A stretch of 64,000 nucleotides of DNA. Origin: Zasmidium citrigriseum (taxonomy: Eukaryota; Ascomycota; Dothideomycetes; Mycosphaerellales; Mycosphaerellaceae). Positions 34,812 to 46,228 of the stretch are shown here, one piece after another; the stretch's first letter is position 1; every line of letters begins with the position of its first letter. The stretch is from assembly GCA_002786025.1 (NCBI GenBank), contig NHNW01000002.1, positions 372,001 to 436,000 on the forward strand, given 5' to 3'. The position numbers were made by a program, and so were the translations under genes. The notes below the pieces were generated by a model. The model worked only from the letters and a program-made list of their open reading frames with translations. It was not told the origin of the DNA and searched no databases.

Positions 34812-35168
34812 CTACGACTTGCGCAGTTGGAAGGCGATGAACTCGTGCCTCTGGTGGTCGTTCTGCCACTGGGTGATGGCATGAGACTGGCTTGAATTCG
34901 AGGTGGATTGACTGCCGTTGCTGTTCTGTCGTTGAGACCCATTGGCGTCGTATTTGCCATTGGTGCCGTTGATGGCGGTCGTGGGACTGGCCCTTCTGGC
35001 GGAGCCGTCGGTCGCGGTGGTGCTCACTTGATCGACGCTTCGCCTTCGATCGACAATGTCAGGGCCTTTGTGGCCATTCCTGAGGCACATCGCGACCAAC
35101 CTCTTTGGATTTCCTCCGCCGCCGCCATCTTGCGAGCCTTGTCTGTCACCGGCAAATGACGAGTTCAT
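34812..35168 (-). CDS. possible small low-complexity protein
   Basis: A 118-codon open frame from an ATG at 35168. The N-terminal half has GGGGGNPKRLVAMCLRNGHK and DIVDRRRSVDQV, the middle is rich in S, N, T and Q, and the C-terminus reads RHEFIAFQLRKS, which looks less like chance. No domain is recognised and there is no plus-strand alternative of equal quality. It could be a real fungal small protein or an artefact of compositionally biased DNA. Confidence 0.35.
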   Translation of the reverse strand: MNSSFAGDRQGSQDGGGGGNPKRLVAMCLRNGHKGPDIVDRRRSVDQVSTTATDGSARRASPTTAINGTNGKYDANGSQRQNSNGSQSTSNSSQSHAITQWQNDHQRHEFIAFQLRKS

Positions 35169-37167
35169 ACGACCTCTCTATCAAGGATTGTGGTTGGATC
35201 AAATGGTGTTCGTCTGATGGGAGAGCATGGCGCCCTGGTGAGATGCTGAAGGAAGGTGTTGAAGGACGGAGACGACAACCATAGTGGCGAACATCGCCTT
35301 ACTTATGCCTTTCGGAACGAAGCTAGGGACGGAGGCCAGAACAGCAAAACCACCCCCTTCATACCAACGACAACAGCCACCAAACAAGACTGTACGACTC
35401 CCTTCACCTTCCCATTCGTGCCAGACGCTCATCAGATATCGCAGGATCAATGCTGTGGCCCAGACTATGTGCCGGCCGGCTTGGCTCGACGCTTTGGTGC
35501 AAGGACCGGGGGCCCACGGAGCAACAACATCTTCACCAAAAGCTCACGATAGTGGTCCGTGCGGGACGTGAGGTGCTGGCAATGACCCATGCAGTGCCTT
35601 GAAACAAGGCCGCGGGAGCTGGCCTGGTGCGAGCCGGTACTCCCACACTCGGGGCGCATCTGCGCGCGATGATGCGCGGTCACAAGACCCTCCCACTGTC
35701 ATCGAAGGCTATCAAAACTAGCGACGAGGGGTGAGGGATTACTGGTCGACGGAAGGGGCACGTGGTACTTTTTCTCTCGCGCGAGATTAGACCAGGAGCG
35801 AGCGAGCTCGATGAGTGTCTCGAGGTGAGGTGCAGGGTGTGTGAACCAGTCCTTTCAGGTACGATCTTGTGACCGGTGACGACGGAGTGCATTTGCTGAT
35901 GGGAGCATGAGATAGCTCTCTCCCTCCCTCTACCTCTCCCTTGTGCCATGCCACGCGATGGACGGATGAGCGAGCGGTGAACCTGGTCTTGAAAACGTTC
36001 GGGGATGGCACCTGTTCCATGCGCGTGTTTTGCCCGAGCAGCATGACGATGCGTTCGTCACAAGCAGCCGCCCGTCTTGCGTGTCTCAACAGCCGCCCCG
36101 ATGCTGAACAGGTTCTCCAACATATGTCGGCAATGCCTCCCGCCCCAGCCCTAGCGGTAGATACTCACGGACGAGCCTCCCCGGATGCCGTACATCGTTT
36201 CTTCATCTCCATCGGAGAGACGTTCCGGAGAGACAGCAGCAGCAGAGAGACATACGCCGTACAATCTCCCCAAAAGCTGGGAGACAGCAAGCAGCTTGAC
36301 CGCCAGCAAGATGACGCACCGCCCGCACCATCGCTTCATGCAACATCCGACGGTAGCACACTACAACCCCTCGGAGAGAAGGCCAGGGGCACATCAATCA
36401 TCATCGTACGGGAACGTGCATACTCGCGGTCAGAACCAAACACCGGTTCAGACCACACAACCCCTGAGATCCACCAACACGATCAGATAATCAACCCGCC
36501 AGATAGATTAACGATACCAGACTGACAGGCTTCTCCGCGTTGATCGTGCGCACGCAATTCGCTGCGCGGCTAATCGAGGGACAAGCGACAGGTGTCACTG
36601 CGTCTGTTTCTGACTTTTCGAGAAGCCTGCCTGCCCTGGCCGGCTGGCGTGCATGGGGACCGCTTCGCAGATGGTCGGTCGTCCTGAAGATAGCCTGGAC
36701 ACGGGAACTGTATCATGTCCCGAGAGCTCGGATGGTCGGTTGCGTATCAGGCAAGGACGAGGAGTCATGATGGTCGCTACTGTGCTTCGCACAAAGGGGC
36801 AGCTCCGGGTCCTGCGAATAGGGACAACGGACCGTCGAACACAGGTCGACCAGGAGTTTCACACGCTGAGTACTGTTGGGACCGAGTAATAGAGGACAAG
36901 AACACGTTGAGCGGATTATGGCCGAGCCCAGATCATCGGAAGAGCGCCTCAAGGAGGCACTGTGTTTGCATTGAAACATTGGGTCATAGAATTCCAATTC
37001 TTCTTTCAAAAGCTAGCCCTGGTTGGGACACACGCGATTGCTCTATCGTCCCGCCCGGTGAACGCGACAGACAGGGGAATGACTCCAGCATGCAGGTCAC
37101 CGCCAAACGCTTCGGCACAGCACATTCGCCCTGCCATTGCTCCATCATGCGCCGTTGGTGCGACACC
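35169..37167. other. long intergenic region
   Basis: About 2 kb. The longest frame (194 codons, plus strand, 35941-36525) has no domain, starts in poor context and is overlapped by other frames. No repeat or RNA gene was recognised. Confidence 0.5.
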
Positions 37168-40100
37168 CTACAGCTTCAACTGCTCAAACCGCGCCAAGCT
37201 CTCCTCATACAACCGCTGATGGCTAAGAAGATCCTTGAGCCGCGCATCCTCCTTCTCCCGCACATGCTGACCCACACCCTCGCCCAGACTGCCGATCAGC
37301 TTCTCCTGCTCCTTGACCGCCTCGGCCGATTTCGCGAGCTTCGGCTTCATCTTCTTGATCTCGGTGTCGGGATCGACCTTGCCCTTGAGCTCGAGGAACA
37401 CGGCAGCGGCTGCCGACACGGGATAGACGGCGCAGCCTGCGGGTGCGGATTCGCCCGGCTTGAGGACGTCGAGCTGCGACAGATACTTGCCGGAGAGTGT
37501 CTTGATCGACAAAGTCTCCGCTGTTGCGGTGTTGTATGCCTCTTCGTTGAGAGGTGCCACGTAGGCCTTGCCTTCCTCTTTGATGGCGTATTCGTTGAGC
37601 AGGGACCGGATGCCCTTGGAGCAGCCGAGCAGAAGCTCGTAGTCGCGCTCGGACTTGGGGTCGTCCATGCTGGCGTCATACTCAGGGTAGGCGGCCTTCA
37701 CGATGCTGGGTGTGGTATCACCAGGGCGGCGCGGCAGACGCTGCCAGAGTTCTTCCGTCAGGAAAGGCATGAATGGGTGGATCATGGTCAGTGCTCCCTC
37801 GAGTGCGGTGTAGAGAGTATCGATGGCGCTCTGCTTCTCCTCTGGCGATCCGTCTCGGATGATGGCCTTGCTGTTCTCAATGTAGACGTCACAGAGATCG
37901 TACAGCCAGTAGCCGTGCACGGTCTGAGTCGACCGGGAGAATTCTCTCTTGGTCAGAGCATCGTTGACGTCGCGAGCAGCAGTGGTCAACTTGTGCAAGA
38001 TCCAGCGCTCAGGCAGGGATTCTTTGCCAGTCTTACCGCCCTTTGCTTGAGGTGTGAAGTCCTGCGGAAGGTTACCGAGCACGTATTTAGTCGCCTGGTA
38101 GATCTTGTTGCAGAAGTTACGGTAGCTGCGCATGACCTTGACGTCGAAGTTGATGTCTCCACCACCGGTTGTGTAGTTAACGAGCGAGAATCGCAGAGCA
38201 TCAGCACCGCACTCGTCGATGCCCTCAGGGAAGGCTGACTTCTGCCATTTGGTGGCACGCTCGATCTCGTTCGGTGCAAGATTGCCAACCTTGAGCTTAT
38301 CGGTAAGGGCTTGCAGAGTCACACCGTCCATGACATCCACAGGATCGATGACGTTGCCCAGAGACTTCGACATTTTGCGGCCTTCCGAGTCACGAATGAG
38401 AGAATGGCAGTAGACCTCATGGAAAGGAACCTTTCCAGTCATCTTGAGGCCGAAGAAGATCATTCTCGCCACCCAGAAGAAGAGGATATCCCAACCAGTC
38501 TCGAGGATGGATGTTGGGTAAAGCTTCTGGAGATCGTGCGTATTGTTCGGCCAGCCTAGTGTCGAGAATGGCCACAGGCCAGACGAGAACCAAGTATCGA
38601 GGCAGTCAGGATCCCGCTCGAGCTCGAACTCTTTGCCCGGGAACTTCTTCGCAGCCTTTTCTCGGGCTTCCTCCAGCGTCTTGCCGCACACCCAGTGGTC
38701 CGCATCGCTGTCGTATGCTGGACCATCCTTCAGCTTCACGTAGTAGGCGGGTATTTGATGTCCCCACCAAAGTTGGCGAGATAGACACCAATCGTCCACG
38801 TTCTCCATCCAGCGGTAGTAGCTGCTCTCAGCGGATGCAGGCTTCAGCTTGATCTCGCCGCTCTTCACAACCTCAATGGCAGGCTTCGCCAAGGGCTCCA
38901 TGTGCAGCCACCATTGGGGCTTCATGATCGGCTCAATGACATCCTTTGACTTGCTGCAAAGCGGGATTTGCATCTTGTTGTTGGCCTTGCCAACGTAGAG
39001 ACCAAGCTTTGTGAGCTCCTCGATAACGGTGTATCGCACGTCGAAGCGCTTCTGTCCCTTGAAAGGTCCAGCGTTCTCGTTCATGGTTCCGTCATCGTTA
39101 AGAATGTTAATGAAGTCGAGCTTGTTCTCCTTGCCACGCTTGAAATCGTTGAAGTCGTGTGCGGGTGTGATCTTGACGGCACCAGTTCCGAAGTCTTTTT
39201 CCACAGTCTCATCACCGAAGATGGGCAGCTTCCGGTCCACGAAGGGATGCTTGACGAACTTGCCGATGAGATGCTTGTACCTCTCGTCGCTTGGATGCAC
39301 AGCAACACCGGTATCACCAAGCATGGTCTCAGGACGGGTGGTGGCGACCTCGATCGTCTCGTTGGTACCATCGATGGGATACTTGAAGTTCCAGATACTG
39401 CCGAACTCGATCTTCTTGTCGTAGCCTGGCACATCGAGCTTCGTTGAACCCTCGAGCTCCTTCTGGTCGACCTCCAAGTTCGAAAGCGCAGTGGTAAGCT
39501 TGGTGCACCAGTTCACGAGACGGTTTGCACGATAGATCAGGCCTTCATCGTGTAGTTGCACAAAGGTCTGTCGGACAGCAGCAGACAAGTTCTCGTCCAT
39601 GGTAAAGGCCTCTCGAGTCCAGTCCATCGAGCCACCCAATCGCTTCATGGTCTTGTTGAGCTTCGAGTGGTATTCTTCCTTCCACTCCCAGACAGTCTCC
39701 ACGAACTTCTCTCTGCCAAGATCATGTCTCGTCATGCCATTCCGTCGGTTGTAGAGCATGTTCTCCACAACGCTCTGGGTGGAGATACCTGCATGATCGC
39801 AACCGGGCAAGTAAAGCACGGTAAGACCCCTCATGCGATTCCATCTGATCATGGCATCCTGCAGCGAAGTCGCGAGGGCATGGCCGATGTGCAGAGCACC
39901 TGTCACATTAGGTGGAGGTATCGAGATGACGAAGTATCCAGCAGGCTTGACGTTGCCATCCGGTGCAAATTCAGGCTCATGGAAGCCCTCCTTCTCCCAC
40001 CAGTCATACCACGCACTCTCCACGACGGAGGGAATGTAGGCCTTGTGGTACTCATCGTCCAAAGGCTTGAGGATCTTCTTCTCGCCCTTGGGGGTCTCTT

Positions 40101-40431
40101 CCTTGTAGGGCGGCAACTTCTCCTGTTGCTTCTTCTCTTTCTGTTTAGGCTGTGAGGCTGCCGCCATGGCCTTCTGCTTTTCTTGCTTGGCTGCTAACTT
40201 GGCCAACTTCTCAGCCTTCGCCCGCTCTTTCGCCAACTCCTTCTCACTCTTCTCCTTCTTCTCGCCATTCTTGTCGCCGCCATCCTTACCAGGAGCAGAC
40301 TGGCCAGTGACATCGCCGTTGGCCGCGTTCATGATTGCGGCTTTGGTGTCGTTCGATGGTGGGGGTGGCTGTCCAGTCGCTGGACCAGTCTTCTCGCCTG
40401 TCGGATTGTGCGAAGCGTGGTTCAAGGCCAT
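37168..40431 (-). CDS. VAS1: valyl-tRNA synthetase
   Basis: Class I aminoacyl-tRNA synthetase charging tRNA-Val. A single exon of 1087 aa. Motifs: PPPNVTGALHIGHAL (HIGH), the GCDHAGISTQ block, editing-domain sequences TTRPETMLGDT and DFGTGAVKITPAHD, and GRKMSKSLGN (KMSKS). A lysine/glutamate-rich extension (about residues 45-110) precedes the core, as in eukaryotic enzymes, and the C-terminal coiled coil is present. The start MALNHASHN lacks a mitochondrial presequence and a stop lies in frame just upstream. If the same gene serves mitochondria, as in yeast, an alternative upstream exon is required; none was found. The histidyl enzyme lies directly upstream on the same strand. Confidence 0.96.
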   Translation of the reverse strand: MALNHASHNPTGEKTGPATGQPPPPSNDTKAAIMNAANGDVTGQSAPGKDGGDKNGEKKEKSEKELAKERAKAEKLAKLAAKQEKQKAMAAASQPKQKEKKQQEKLPPYKEETPKGEKKILKPLDDEYHKAYIPSVVESAWYDWWEKEGFHEPEFAPDGNVKPAGYFVISIPPPNVTGALHIGHALATSLQDAMIRWNRMRGLTVLYLPGCDHAGISTQSVVENMLYNRRNGMTRHDLGREKFVETVWEWKEEYHSKLNKTMKRLGGSMDWTREAFTMDENLSAAVRQTFVQLHDEGLIYRANRLVNWCTKLTTALSNLEVDQKELEGSTKLDVPGYDKKIEFGSIWNFKYPIDGTNETIEVATTRPETMLGDTGVAVHPSDERYKHLIGKFVKHPFVDRKLPIFGDETVEKDFGTGAVKITPAHDFNDFKRGKENKLDFINILNDDGTMNENAGPFKGQKRFDVRYTVIEELTKLGLYVGKANNKMQIPLCSKSKDVIEPIMKPQWWLHMEPLAKPAIEVVKSGEIKLKPASAESSYYRWMENVDDWCLSRQLWWGHQIPAYYVKLKDGPAYDSDADHWVCGKTLEEAREKAAKKFPGKEFELERDPDCLDTWFSSGLWPFSTLGWPNNTHDLQKLYPTSILETGWDILFFWVARMIFFGLKMTGKVPFHEVYCHSLIRDSEGRKMSKSLGNVIDPVDVMDGVTLQALTDKLKVGNLAPNEIERATKWQKSAFPEGIDECGADALRFSLVNYTTGGGDINFDVKVMRSYRNFCNKIYQATKYVLGNLPQDFTPQAKGGKTGKESLPERWILHKLTTAARDVNDALTKREFSRSTQTVHGYWLYDLCDVYIENSKAIIRDGSPEEKQSAIDTLYTALEGALTMIHPFMPFLTEELWQRLPRRPGDTTPSIVKAAYPEYDASMDDPKSERDYELLLGCSKGIRSLLNEYAIKEEGKAYVAPLNEEAYNTATAETLSIKTLSGKYLSQLDVLKPGESAPAGCAVYPVSAAAAVFLELKGKVDPDTEIKKMKPKLAKSAEAVKEQEKLIGSLGEGVGQHVREKEDARLKDLLSHQRLYEESLARFEQLKL

Positions 40432-40908
40432 CTTGAAAGATCGCTGACTTATGCGGATTGGTGCATAGAGATTGCGCCGGAATAGCGCTCTGGCGAGTAT
40501 CTTGGGTGACTTTTATGCTGTGTCGGCTTCGAAGGATTGTACGCGGTTGAGTCGAGTCTTATCGCATTTGAGTCACTCCAGAAGTGAGTCAAAGACGTGG
40601 CAAGGTCGTTATGTGATCGTCGCCGGTATGCAGGGAACGCAGGAGTTGTATGTGGTGGGTTGTTTCGGCTTTGCAAAAGTTCAAGCTCGAAGTCCAATGT
40701 TGACTCAAATGCGGGCGTGCCAAGAATACTGACTCCCAGATTGCAGTGAGACGGGAGAGAAAGGGGCGAAACCCACGACAATGTCTGAACGTAGAAACTT
40801 TCTGGTATTCGCTCAATGCGGGTATCTATGAAGTGTATGCAACTGCATGCGAGTGCGTCTTGTCATCAGGGAGGCGAGAAACCATCACATGCTTCTCTTT
40901 CCCTCCTT
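40432..40908. other. intergenic region between two tRNA-synthetase genes
   Basis: 477 bp from the end of the histidyl gene to the start of the valyl gene, both on the minus strand. It contains the short upstream ORF; nothing else seen. Confidence 0.45.
40449..40466 (-). promoter_or_regulatory. short upstream ORF before VAS1
   Basis: ATG CAC CAA TCC GCA TAA on the minus strand ends 17 nt before the VAS1 start, in a different frame. If it lies in the mRNA leader it could lower translation. The leader length is unknown. Confidence 0.3.
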
Positions 40909-42703
40909 TTAGCTCGTCTTGGGGGCTTCCGCAGCGGCCTGCTTCAGGCTCATCCCATTCAACCCATCTATGAGTGATGCGTTGCCCGTCTGTTTCGCAA
41001 CCCGGTCCTTGACCTCCTGCTCGAGGTTCGCCATGTCAATCATGACACCCTCCTTTTCTGGGTGGCCATCAGGCAGACCCATCTCCTTGATCTTGCACTT
41101 GCCAGCTGCAAGCTCGTCGTCTCCTAGGATAAGCGCAAAAGGCACACCATTGGCTTCCGCAGCTTTGAACTGCTGTGGTAGCTTTGGCTTGACCTTCCAG
41201 CTGAACTCGGCCTTGATGCCTGCGTCCCATAACCGCTTCGCCACGTCCATGCGCTCTTTGAGCAGGCCTTCGAAGCCCTTGCCTCCAAATGCCATGACGT
41301 AGACGTCAACCTCGTTGGTTCGGATAGGAGCTGACGACGTGTCTGCGGCGAGTCGCTGTTTGGTGATGCTGAAGATTCGGTCGACACCAAATGAAATACC
41401 AACGCAGGGGATCTGCTGCTTGCCGCTGAACATACTGACAAGGTTGTCATATCGTCCACCAGCAGCGACTGAGCCAACGCCGACCGAAGGATCATTTGAT
41501 CTGTCTTCTTCGCCGTCGATATTCGAAGCGTGCTTCTTTGGTTTCGATTGCTTCTTGCCTGATTCTTGTAGTGCCTGGCCCTCCTGAGTCTGCGGTGCTG
41601 AGCCCTCGGTCACAACTTCGTAAATGACGCCAGTGTAGTAGTCAAGACCGCGTGCAAGAGACATGTCGAAAGAGATCTTGTCTAGAACGCCGAATGTCCT
41701 CAGGTATCCGAAAAGCAGGTCCATGTCTGAAAGTCCAGCCTTGGCAGACTCGTTCCCCGAAAGCTGTTCATCCTTTTGCAGTTGTTGAAGCAACTCGTCA
41801 CCACCCTTTTTGACCACGTACTGTCCGATCTTGTCTGCAACCTCGGGATCAAGGCCCTTCTCCTCAGTCATCTCTTTCCGCACTTCCTCCCAAGGCGACT
41901 TGTCGAGTTTGTCCACTGCCGACGAGATTGTCCGTAGCTTGTCTGTTGGAACACCGCACACCTGAAAAATGCCATCCAAGATCTTGCGGTGATTGAGCTT
42001 GATCGTATATCGTCCCTCCCATCCTAGCGCCTGGAAGATCTCGCAGGTGATTCGAATGATCTCGGCATCGGGCAGCATAGGGTCGTAGGTTCCTGCAATG
42101 TCGAAATCGCATTGGTAGAACTCACGCATACGACCCTTGGTCATCGCAGGCTGATCTCTTCGGTACACCTTTGCAATGTGATATCTCTTGATGTTCTGGA
42201 TGTTGGAGTTCATGGCGAGCCATCGTGCGAAGGGTACCGTCAGGTCGTATCGTAATGAACAGAGCTCGCCGCCCTGGTCTGCGAGATCGTAGATGAGTTT
42301 GCTGTCTTCGCCATATTTGCCGGCGAGAATCTCCTTGAGCTCGAATACAGGCCTAGAATATCTCGAGTCAGCCAATGCCTGTAGGACGGTAAATGAAGCC
42401 CGAGACTCACGTATCGATTGTGACTGCACCGTGACGCTTGAAGACTTCGGTAATGGAGCCAAAGATCTTGTCTCTGATTACCATGTCCTCACCAGCCCAA
42501 TCTTTGGTACCTTTTGGCACCTTGAGCTGGAAGTTCGTCTTGCCCTCCTTCTCTTTCCCCATTTTGTCGTCGTTGTCGATGTACGTTTGTGTTGAGAATG
42601 CTTTTCGTGGATTGTAAGCGATCGAAGGCTTCAGAAGCACGGGAAGATAAGAACAGCGTGCTTCTGCTCGGGCGAAGTGGGAGAGGCGAAGAAGGCGGTT
42701 CAT
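40909..42703 (-). CDS. HTS1: histidyl-tRNA synthetase, with mitochondrial and cytosolic starts
   Basis: Class II synthetase for tRNA-His. Two exons (42703-42411, 42352-40909; 58-nt intron with GTGAGT) give 578 aa. From the first ATG the protein starts [17 protein letters not shown], basic and without acidic residues until position 14, and continues to NPRKAFST, a typical mitochondrial targeting sequence. A second in-frame ATG at 42562 (MGKEKEG) gives a cytosolic form of 531 aa. This is the arrangement known from yeast HTS1. Core motifs: [21 protein letters not shown] (motif 1-2 region), [34 protein letters not shown] (histidine-binding) and [14 protein letters not shown], with motif 3 [10 protein letters not shown]. 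Confidence 0.95.
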
Positions 42704-42868
42704 AAAACAAGACGCATGTGAGTGTCCCGCAGCAGTCGTGACTCTGAAAGAAACACAGTCAGAAGCTCGAGGGAAGGTGCGGCTTGTCCCGTTTTTAGCG
42801 AAAAGCATNCCAGCCACTCCGTCCTCACTCTTCCGCTGCCTGCTCTTCCTACAGACACTCAAGATGTG
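42704..42868. promoter_or_regulatory. compact bidirectional promoter of HTS1 and VPS33, with one ambiguous base
   Basis: 165 bp separate the two divergent ATGs. One base (42809) is undetermined (N). It lies outside both coding regions. No element was recognised. Confidence 0.5.
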
Positions 42869-45161
42869 ATGGCTGCTCATCCGGCCGCAAAGGCCATAAA
42901 CACCCAAGAAATCACCGACAAGGCCCGCAGAGATCTGCTCCGTCTCTTGGAAGGCGTGAGTAGTGACGAGTCCGAAATTGCACGCAGCATTTTGCTCATC
43001 TCGTAACAGGTTCGAGGCAAGAAGAACTTGGTCATCGAAAAGTCCTTAGCTGGTACTATCGGCCTTATCGTCAAGTTTAGCACTCTCCAAGAGTATGGCG
43101 TTGACAAGCTCTTCTTCCTGGAGAACCACAATGTCGACTCCAGCCAAAGGAACATCATCTTCATGGTCCGCGGCGAGGATGCCAAAAAGATCCGCATGGT
43201 AGCAGGTATGTGGCCACTTCTTACTGCTTCAAATCGTTGAGACACCCTGGAAATGGAACATTCCATGGGATCTTAAAGTAGAGTACACAGATGCATTCCT
43301 ACTCTGTATATTCAGTCTTGATCCCAAAATCAAACTAAGCACAGCATGATCATTGCCTCGCGTGTACCTCTCAATCATGTGCAGAGCCATCAGTACATGC
43401 TTACATTCTCTTGTCATCAATGGCATTTTTTGCGTCCTTTGGCTGACCAAAACAGAGCAGATCAAGCTTATACGAAGTGAGAGCAGAATCGACCATGACT
43501 TCTCCATTATCTGGGTGCCACGGCGTACGCTGGTGAGCAATATGGTCCTTGAGGAACATGGCGTACTGGGAGAGGCCAACATATCTGAGCTGGCTCTCAA
43601 CTTCATTCCTCTTGAACAAGATCTCCTTTCTCTGGAGTTGGAGGACTCTTTCGAAGACCTGTGCCTACGAAAGGACCCAACCAGTATCTTCGCCTCCGCT
43701 CACGCCCTTATGCTCTTACAAAAGCAGTATGGCCTCTTCCCGAGAATACTTGGAAAGGGAGAGCATGCGAAGCGATTGGCTGAGTTGCTTCAGCGGATGC
43801 GGAACGAAGAAGACGTCAACACCGCGGCAGATCCCAATAGTGTCCACCTGACGTCCTTTGGTCTCACGCCGAGCTCTCTGGTCGAAAACCTCATTGTCAT
43901 CGACCGCGAAGTTGACTTTCCTACCGTGCTATCAACTCAATTGACCTACGAGGGTCTCATTGACGAAGTGTTTGGCATTGCCAACAATCACGCCGAAGTG
44001 GACTCTTCTGTCTTGGGCGGCGCAGCACCGCAGTCCCAGCCTCAGAATGGATCCACCACCACGCCCACTGCTGCGACCAAAAGAAAGGTCCTGCTGGACG
44101 GGACTGATAAATTGTACCCAGAGCTTCGAAACGCCAACTTCGCAACGGTTGGCCCTGCTCTCAATCGAATCGCTCGAAGACTCGCATCAGATAGTGAGAC
44201 TATGCACAACAAGGACCCCAATGCGCCAGTTTCCGAGCTCAGGAACATTGTGCAGAAGCTCCCATCTTACCAGGCCGAATCCCAGAGCTTGAAGATGCAG
44301 ACCGGCCTCGCAGAAGAGATCATGAAATTCACTCGGAGCGAAAGCTTCGGACGGATGTTGGAAGTGCAGCAAAACTTGCTGGCAGGCACAGTCCCTGCAA
44401 ATCTACACGAGAATATCGAGGAGCTGATTGCTCGAGATGCACCCCTCGCAACAGTCCTACGATTGCTCTGTCTCGAGAGCTGTTTGGCCAACGGGATTCG
44501 TCAGAGGGACTTGGATCAATTCAAGCGTCAAATCCTACAAGCATACGGCTACCAGCACGCCCTCACACTAGCTGATCTGGACAAAATGGGCCTTCTGTGC
44601 ACGCGAGAAAGCCACCGAGGCTACCTCAACCCCATCTCGAACACCGCCGGACAAACTGCCACGGACTGGAATGCCGTGAGAAAGTCCCTCCAACTCTGGA
44701 TCGACGAAGTACAAGAAGCCGACCCTAACGACGTCGCCTACGTCTTCAGTGGCTACGCACCGCTCAGCGTGCGACTAGTCCAAACCATCCTCCAAAAGTC
44801 CTACCTTCACCAACTCGTCAACCCCAAGAATGCCTCTTCAGCCCCAGGAGGCACAGGCTGGAAAGGATTCGAAGACGCCGTCTCCCGCATTCGAGGTCCG
44901 AGTGTCGACGTGACGCAGAAGGGGAGTGATGCGGATGCATCTCACGCGAGGAAGACGCTTCGCGGCAGTAAAGAAGGGCCTAAGGTCAGCATCGTCTTCT
45001 TCCTAGGCGGCGTGACGTATGCCGAAGTGGCGGCGTTGAGGTTCATTAGCGGACAGCTGGAACAGAGCAGCGGACGGAAACTCGTCATCTGCACGACGTC
45101 GATATTGAATGGCAAGAAGGCGGTAGACGTTGCCATTGAGCAGCGTACGTTTGCCTCATAA
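42869..45161 (+). CDS. VPS33: vacuolar sorting protein VPS33 (Sec1/Munc18 family)
   Basis: SM protein of the HOPS/CORVET tethering complexes that templates SNARE assembly at the vacuole and endosomes. Three exons (42869-42955, 43010-43205, 43456-45161) give 662 aa, near the yeast length of 691. Family segments: KKNLVIEKSLAGTIGLIVKF, VDKLFFLEN, NIIFMVRGEDAKKIR, AEQIKLIRSE across intron 2, DFSIIWVPRRT, the ENLIVIDREVDFPT block, GYAPLSVRLVQ and the final KLVICTTSILNG. Intron 1 is 54 nt; intron 2 is 250 nt, five times the usual size here. The end at 45161 is the first stop; a further tiny exon cannot be excluded because GTACGT occurs just before it. Confidence 0.93.
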
Positions 45162-45508
45162 TACCACCTGCAGGAGGCTGCATCTTAAGGGCAGGGTAGT
45201 ATGTATATAGCACAAGGAAGGTAGCGATGGTCTGTTCAGACGTCGACGTCGTTACATTAATCTGTTCATGCCCAGAGCGTTCCTATATTCTCATTCCCAT
45301 TACAAAGACCAATGCTATACCATCGCCTCGCTTTTGTCCAGAGAAAGAATGACATCCTGCTTTCGCCATCGCTAGCCCGCCAATGTAATTACCCAGAGTC
45401 AAAAGTTGCTCGAACGCTATGCTTGTCCCCCAATAACACCAATCGAAGAAACAATGTACAACTCCCAAGCTCTTCTTCCTCATCTCCAAATCCAAGCTCT
45501 TCCTTTCT

Positions 45509-46228
45509 TTACAACAAGACAGCAAACCCACCGATGAACCCACCCACGAGGGCAAGAGTCCCAAACGTCTGCCCAGCACTCAGCGCCCAAACCCTCACAT
45601 GCGCCGCAGCAGACTCATCCCCACCACTGCCCCCATTCCCACTACCACCATTCCCCGTCGCACTAGCCCCCTGCCCCGCGAACCCCGAATAAATCGTCGC
45701 CCCACTACTGTCCGTCGTGGCACTCCCATCGGCCGTCGCCGTCTTGCTCATCGTACTGCTAATCGTGCTCGTATTCACCCTCGTCGGGTTCCTCGCACCA
45801 CACTGATGCTGACTCCTGCAATCGTCTGCGCATCCGCTGTCGCCGCCGCAGTTGGAGACGCACTGGGTGCCCCATTCGGTGCAGATGAAGTAGGGCAGCG
45901 TTTGGGAGTATTCGGAGACGTTGGGCGATTGGCCGTTGTCGCAGACGCAGGAGTAGGTTAGGGAGGTGTAGTCGCAGTCGTTGGATTGGGTGGTTTCGGT
46001 GGTGGATTCTTCTTGGAGGCAGATTAGGGGGCATTGGGAGGTTTGTTGTTGGCACCAGTATTCTGGATATAATCATTAGACAAGGTGAGTTTGGAAATTA
46101 TGTTGTCGGTCTGACTTACCGCGAGTAGCGTTGGCAACGGAGTTGGGATCGATAGCATAATTCTGCTGGGCGGAGGCGAGGGTGGTGAGGAGGGAGGTGG
46201 CGAGGGAGATGCGGGTGAAGGACTTCAT
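45509..46228 (-). CDS. GPI-anchored, cysteine-rich DUF7707 protein
   Basis: Two exons (46228-46120, 46062-45509; 57-nt intron, GTAAGT donor, CTAATG branch) give 220 aa. Signal peptide MKSFTRISLATSLLTTLASA, then the DUF7707 domain: NYAIDPNSVANATR, WCQQQTSQCPLIC, SNDCDYTSLTYSC, SPNVSEYSQTLPYF and CVSNCGGDSGCADDC, with about a dozen cysteines. A Ser/Thr/Gly-rich stalk follows and the C-terminus is a hydrophobic GPI-attachment signal (TFGTLALVGGFIGGFAVLL). Such proteins sit on the outer plasma membrane or cell wall. The biological role of the family is unknown. Confidence 0.88.

Noticed and set aside
35941..36525. 194-codon plus-strand frame
   Set aside because: No domain, poor start context and overlapping frames on both strands; probably a chance frame in GC-rich DNA.
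42809..42809. Ambiguous base N as possible sign of an assembly join
   Set aside because: It is a single base in a non-coding promoter and both flanking genes are intact, so a simple base-call uncertainty is enough.
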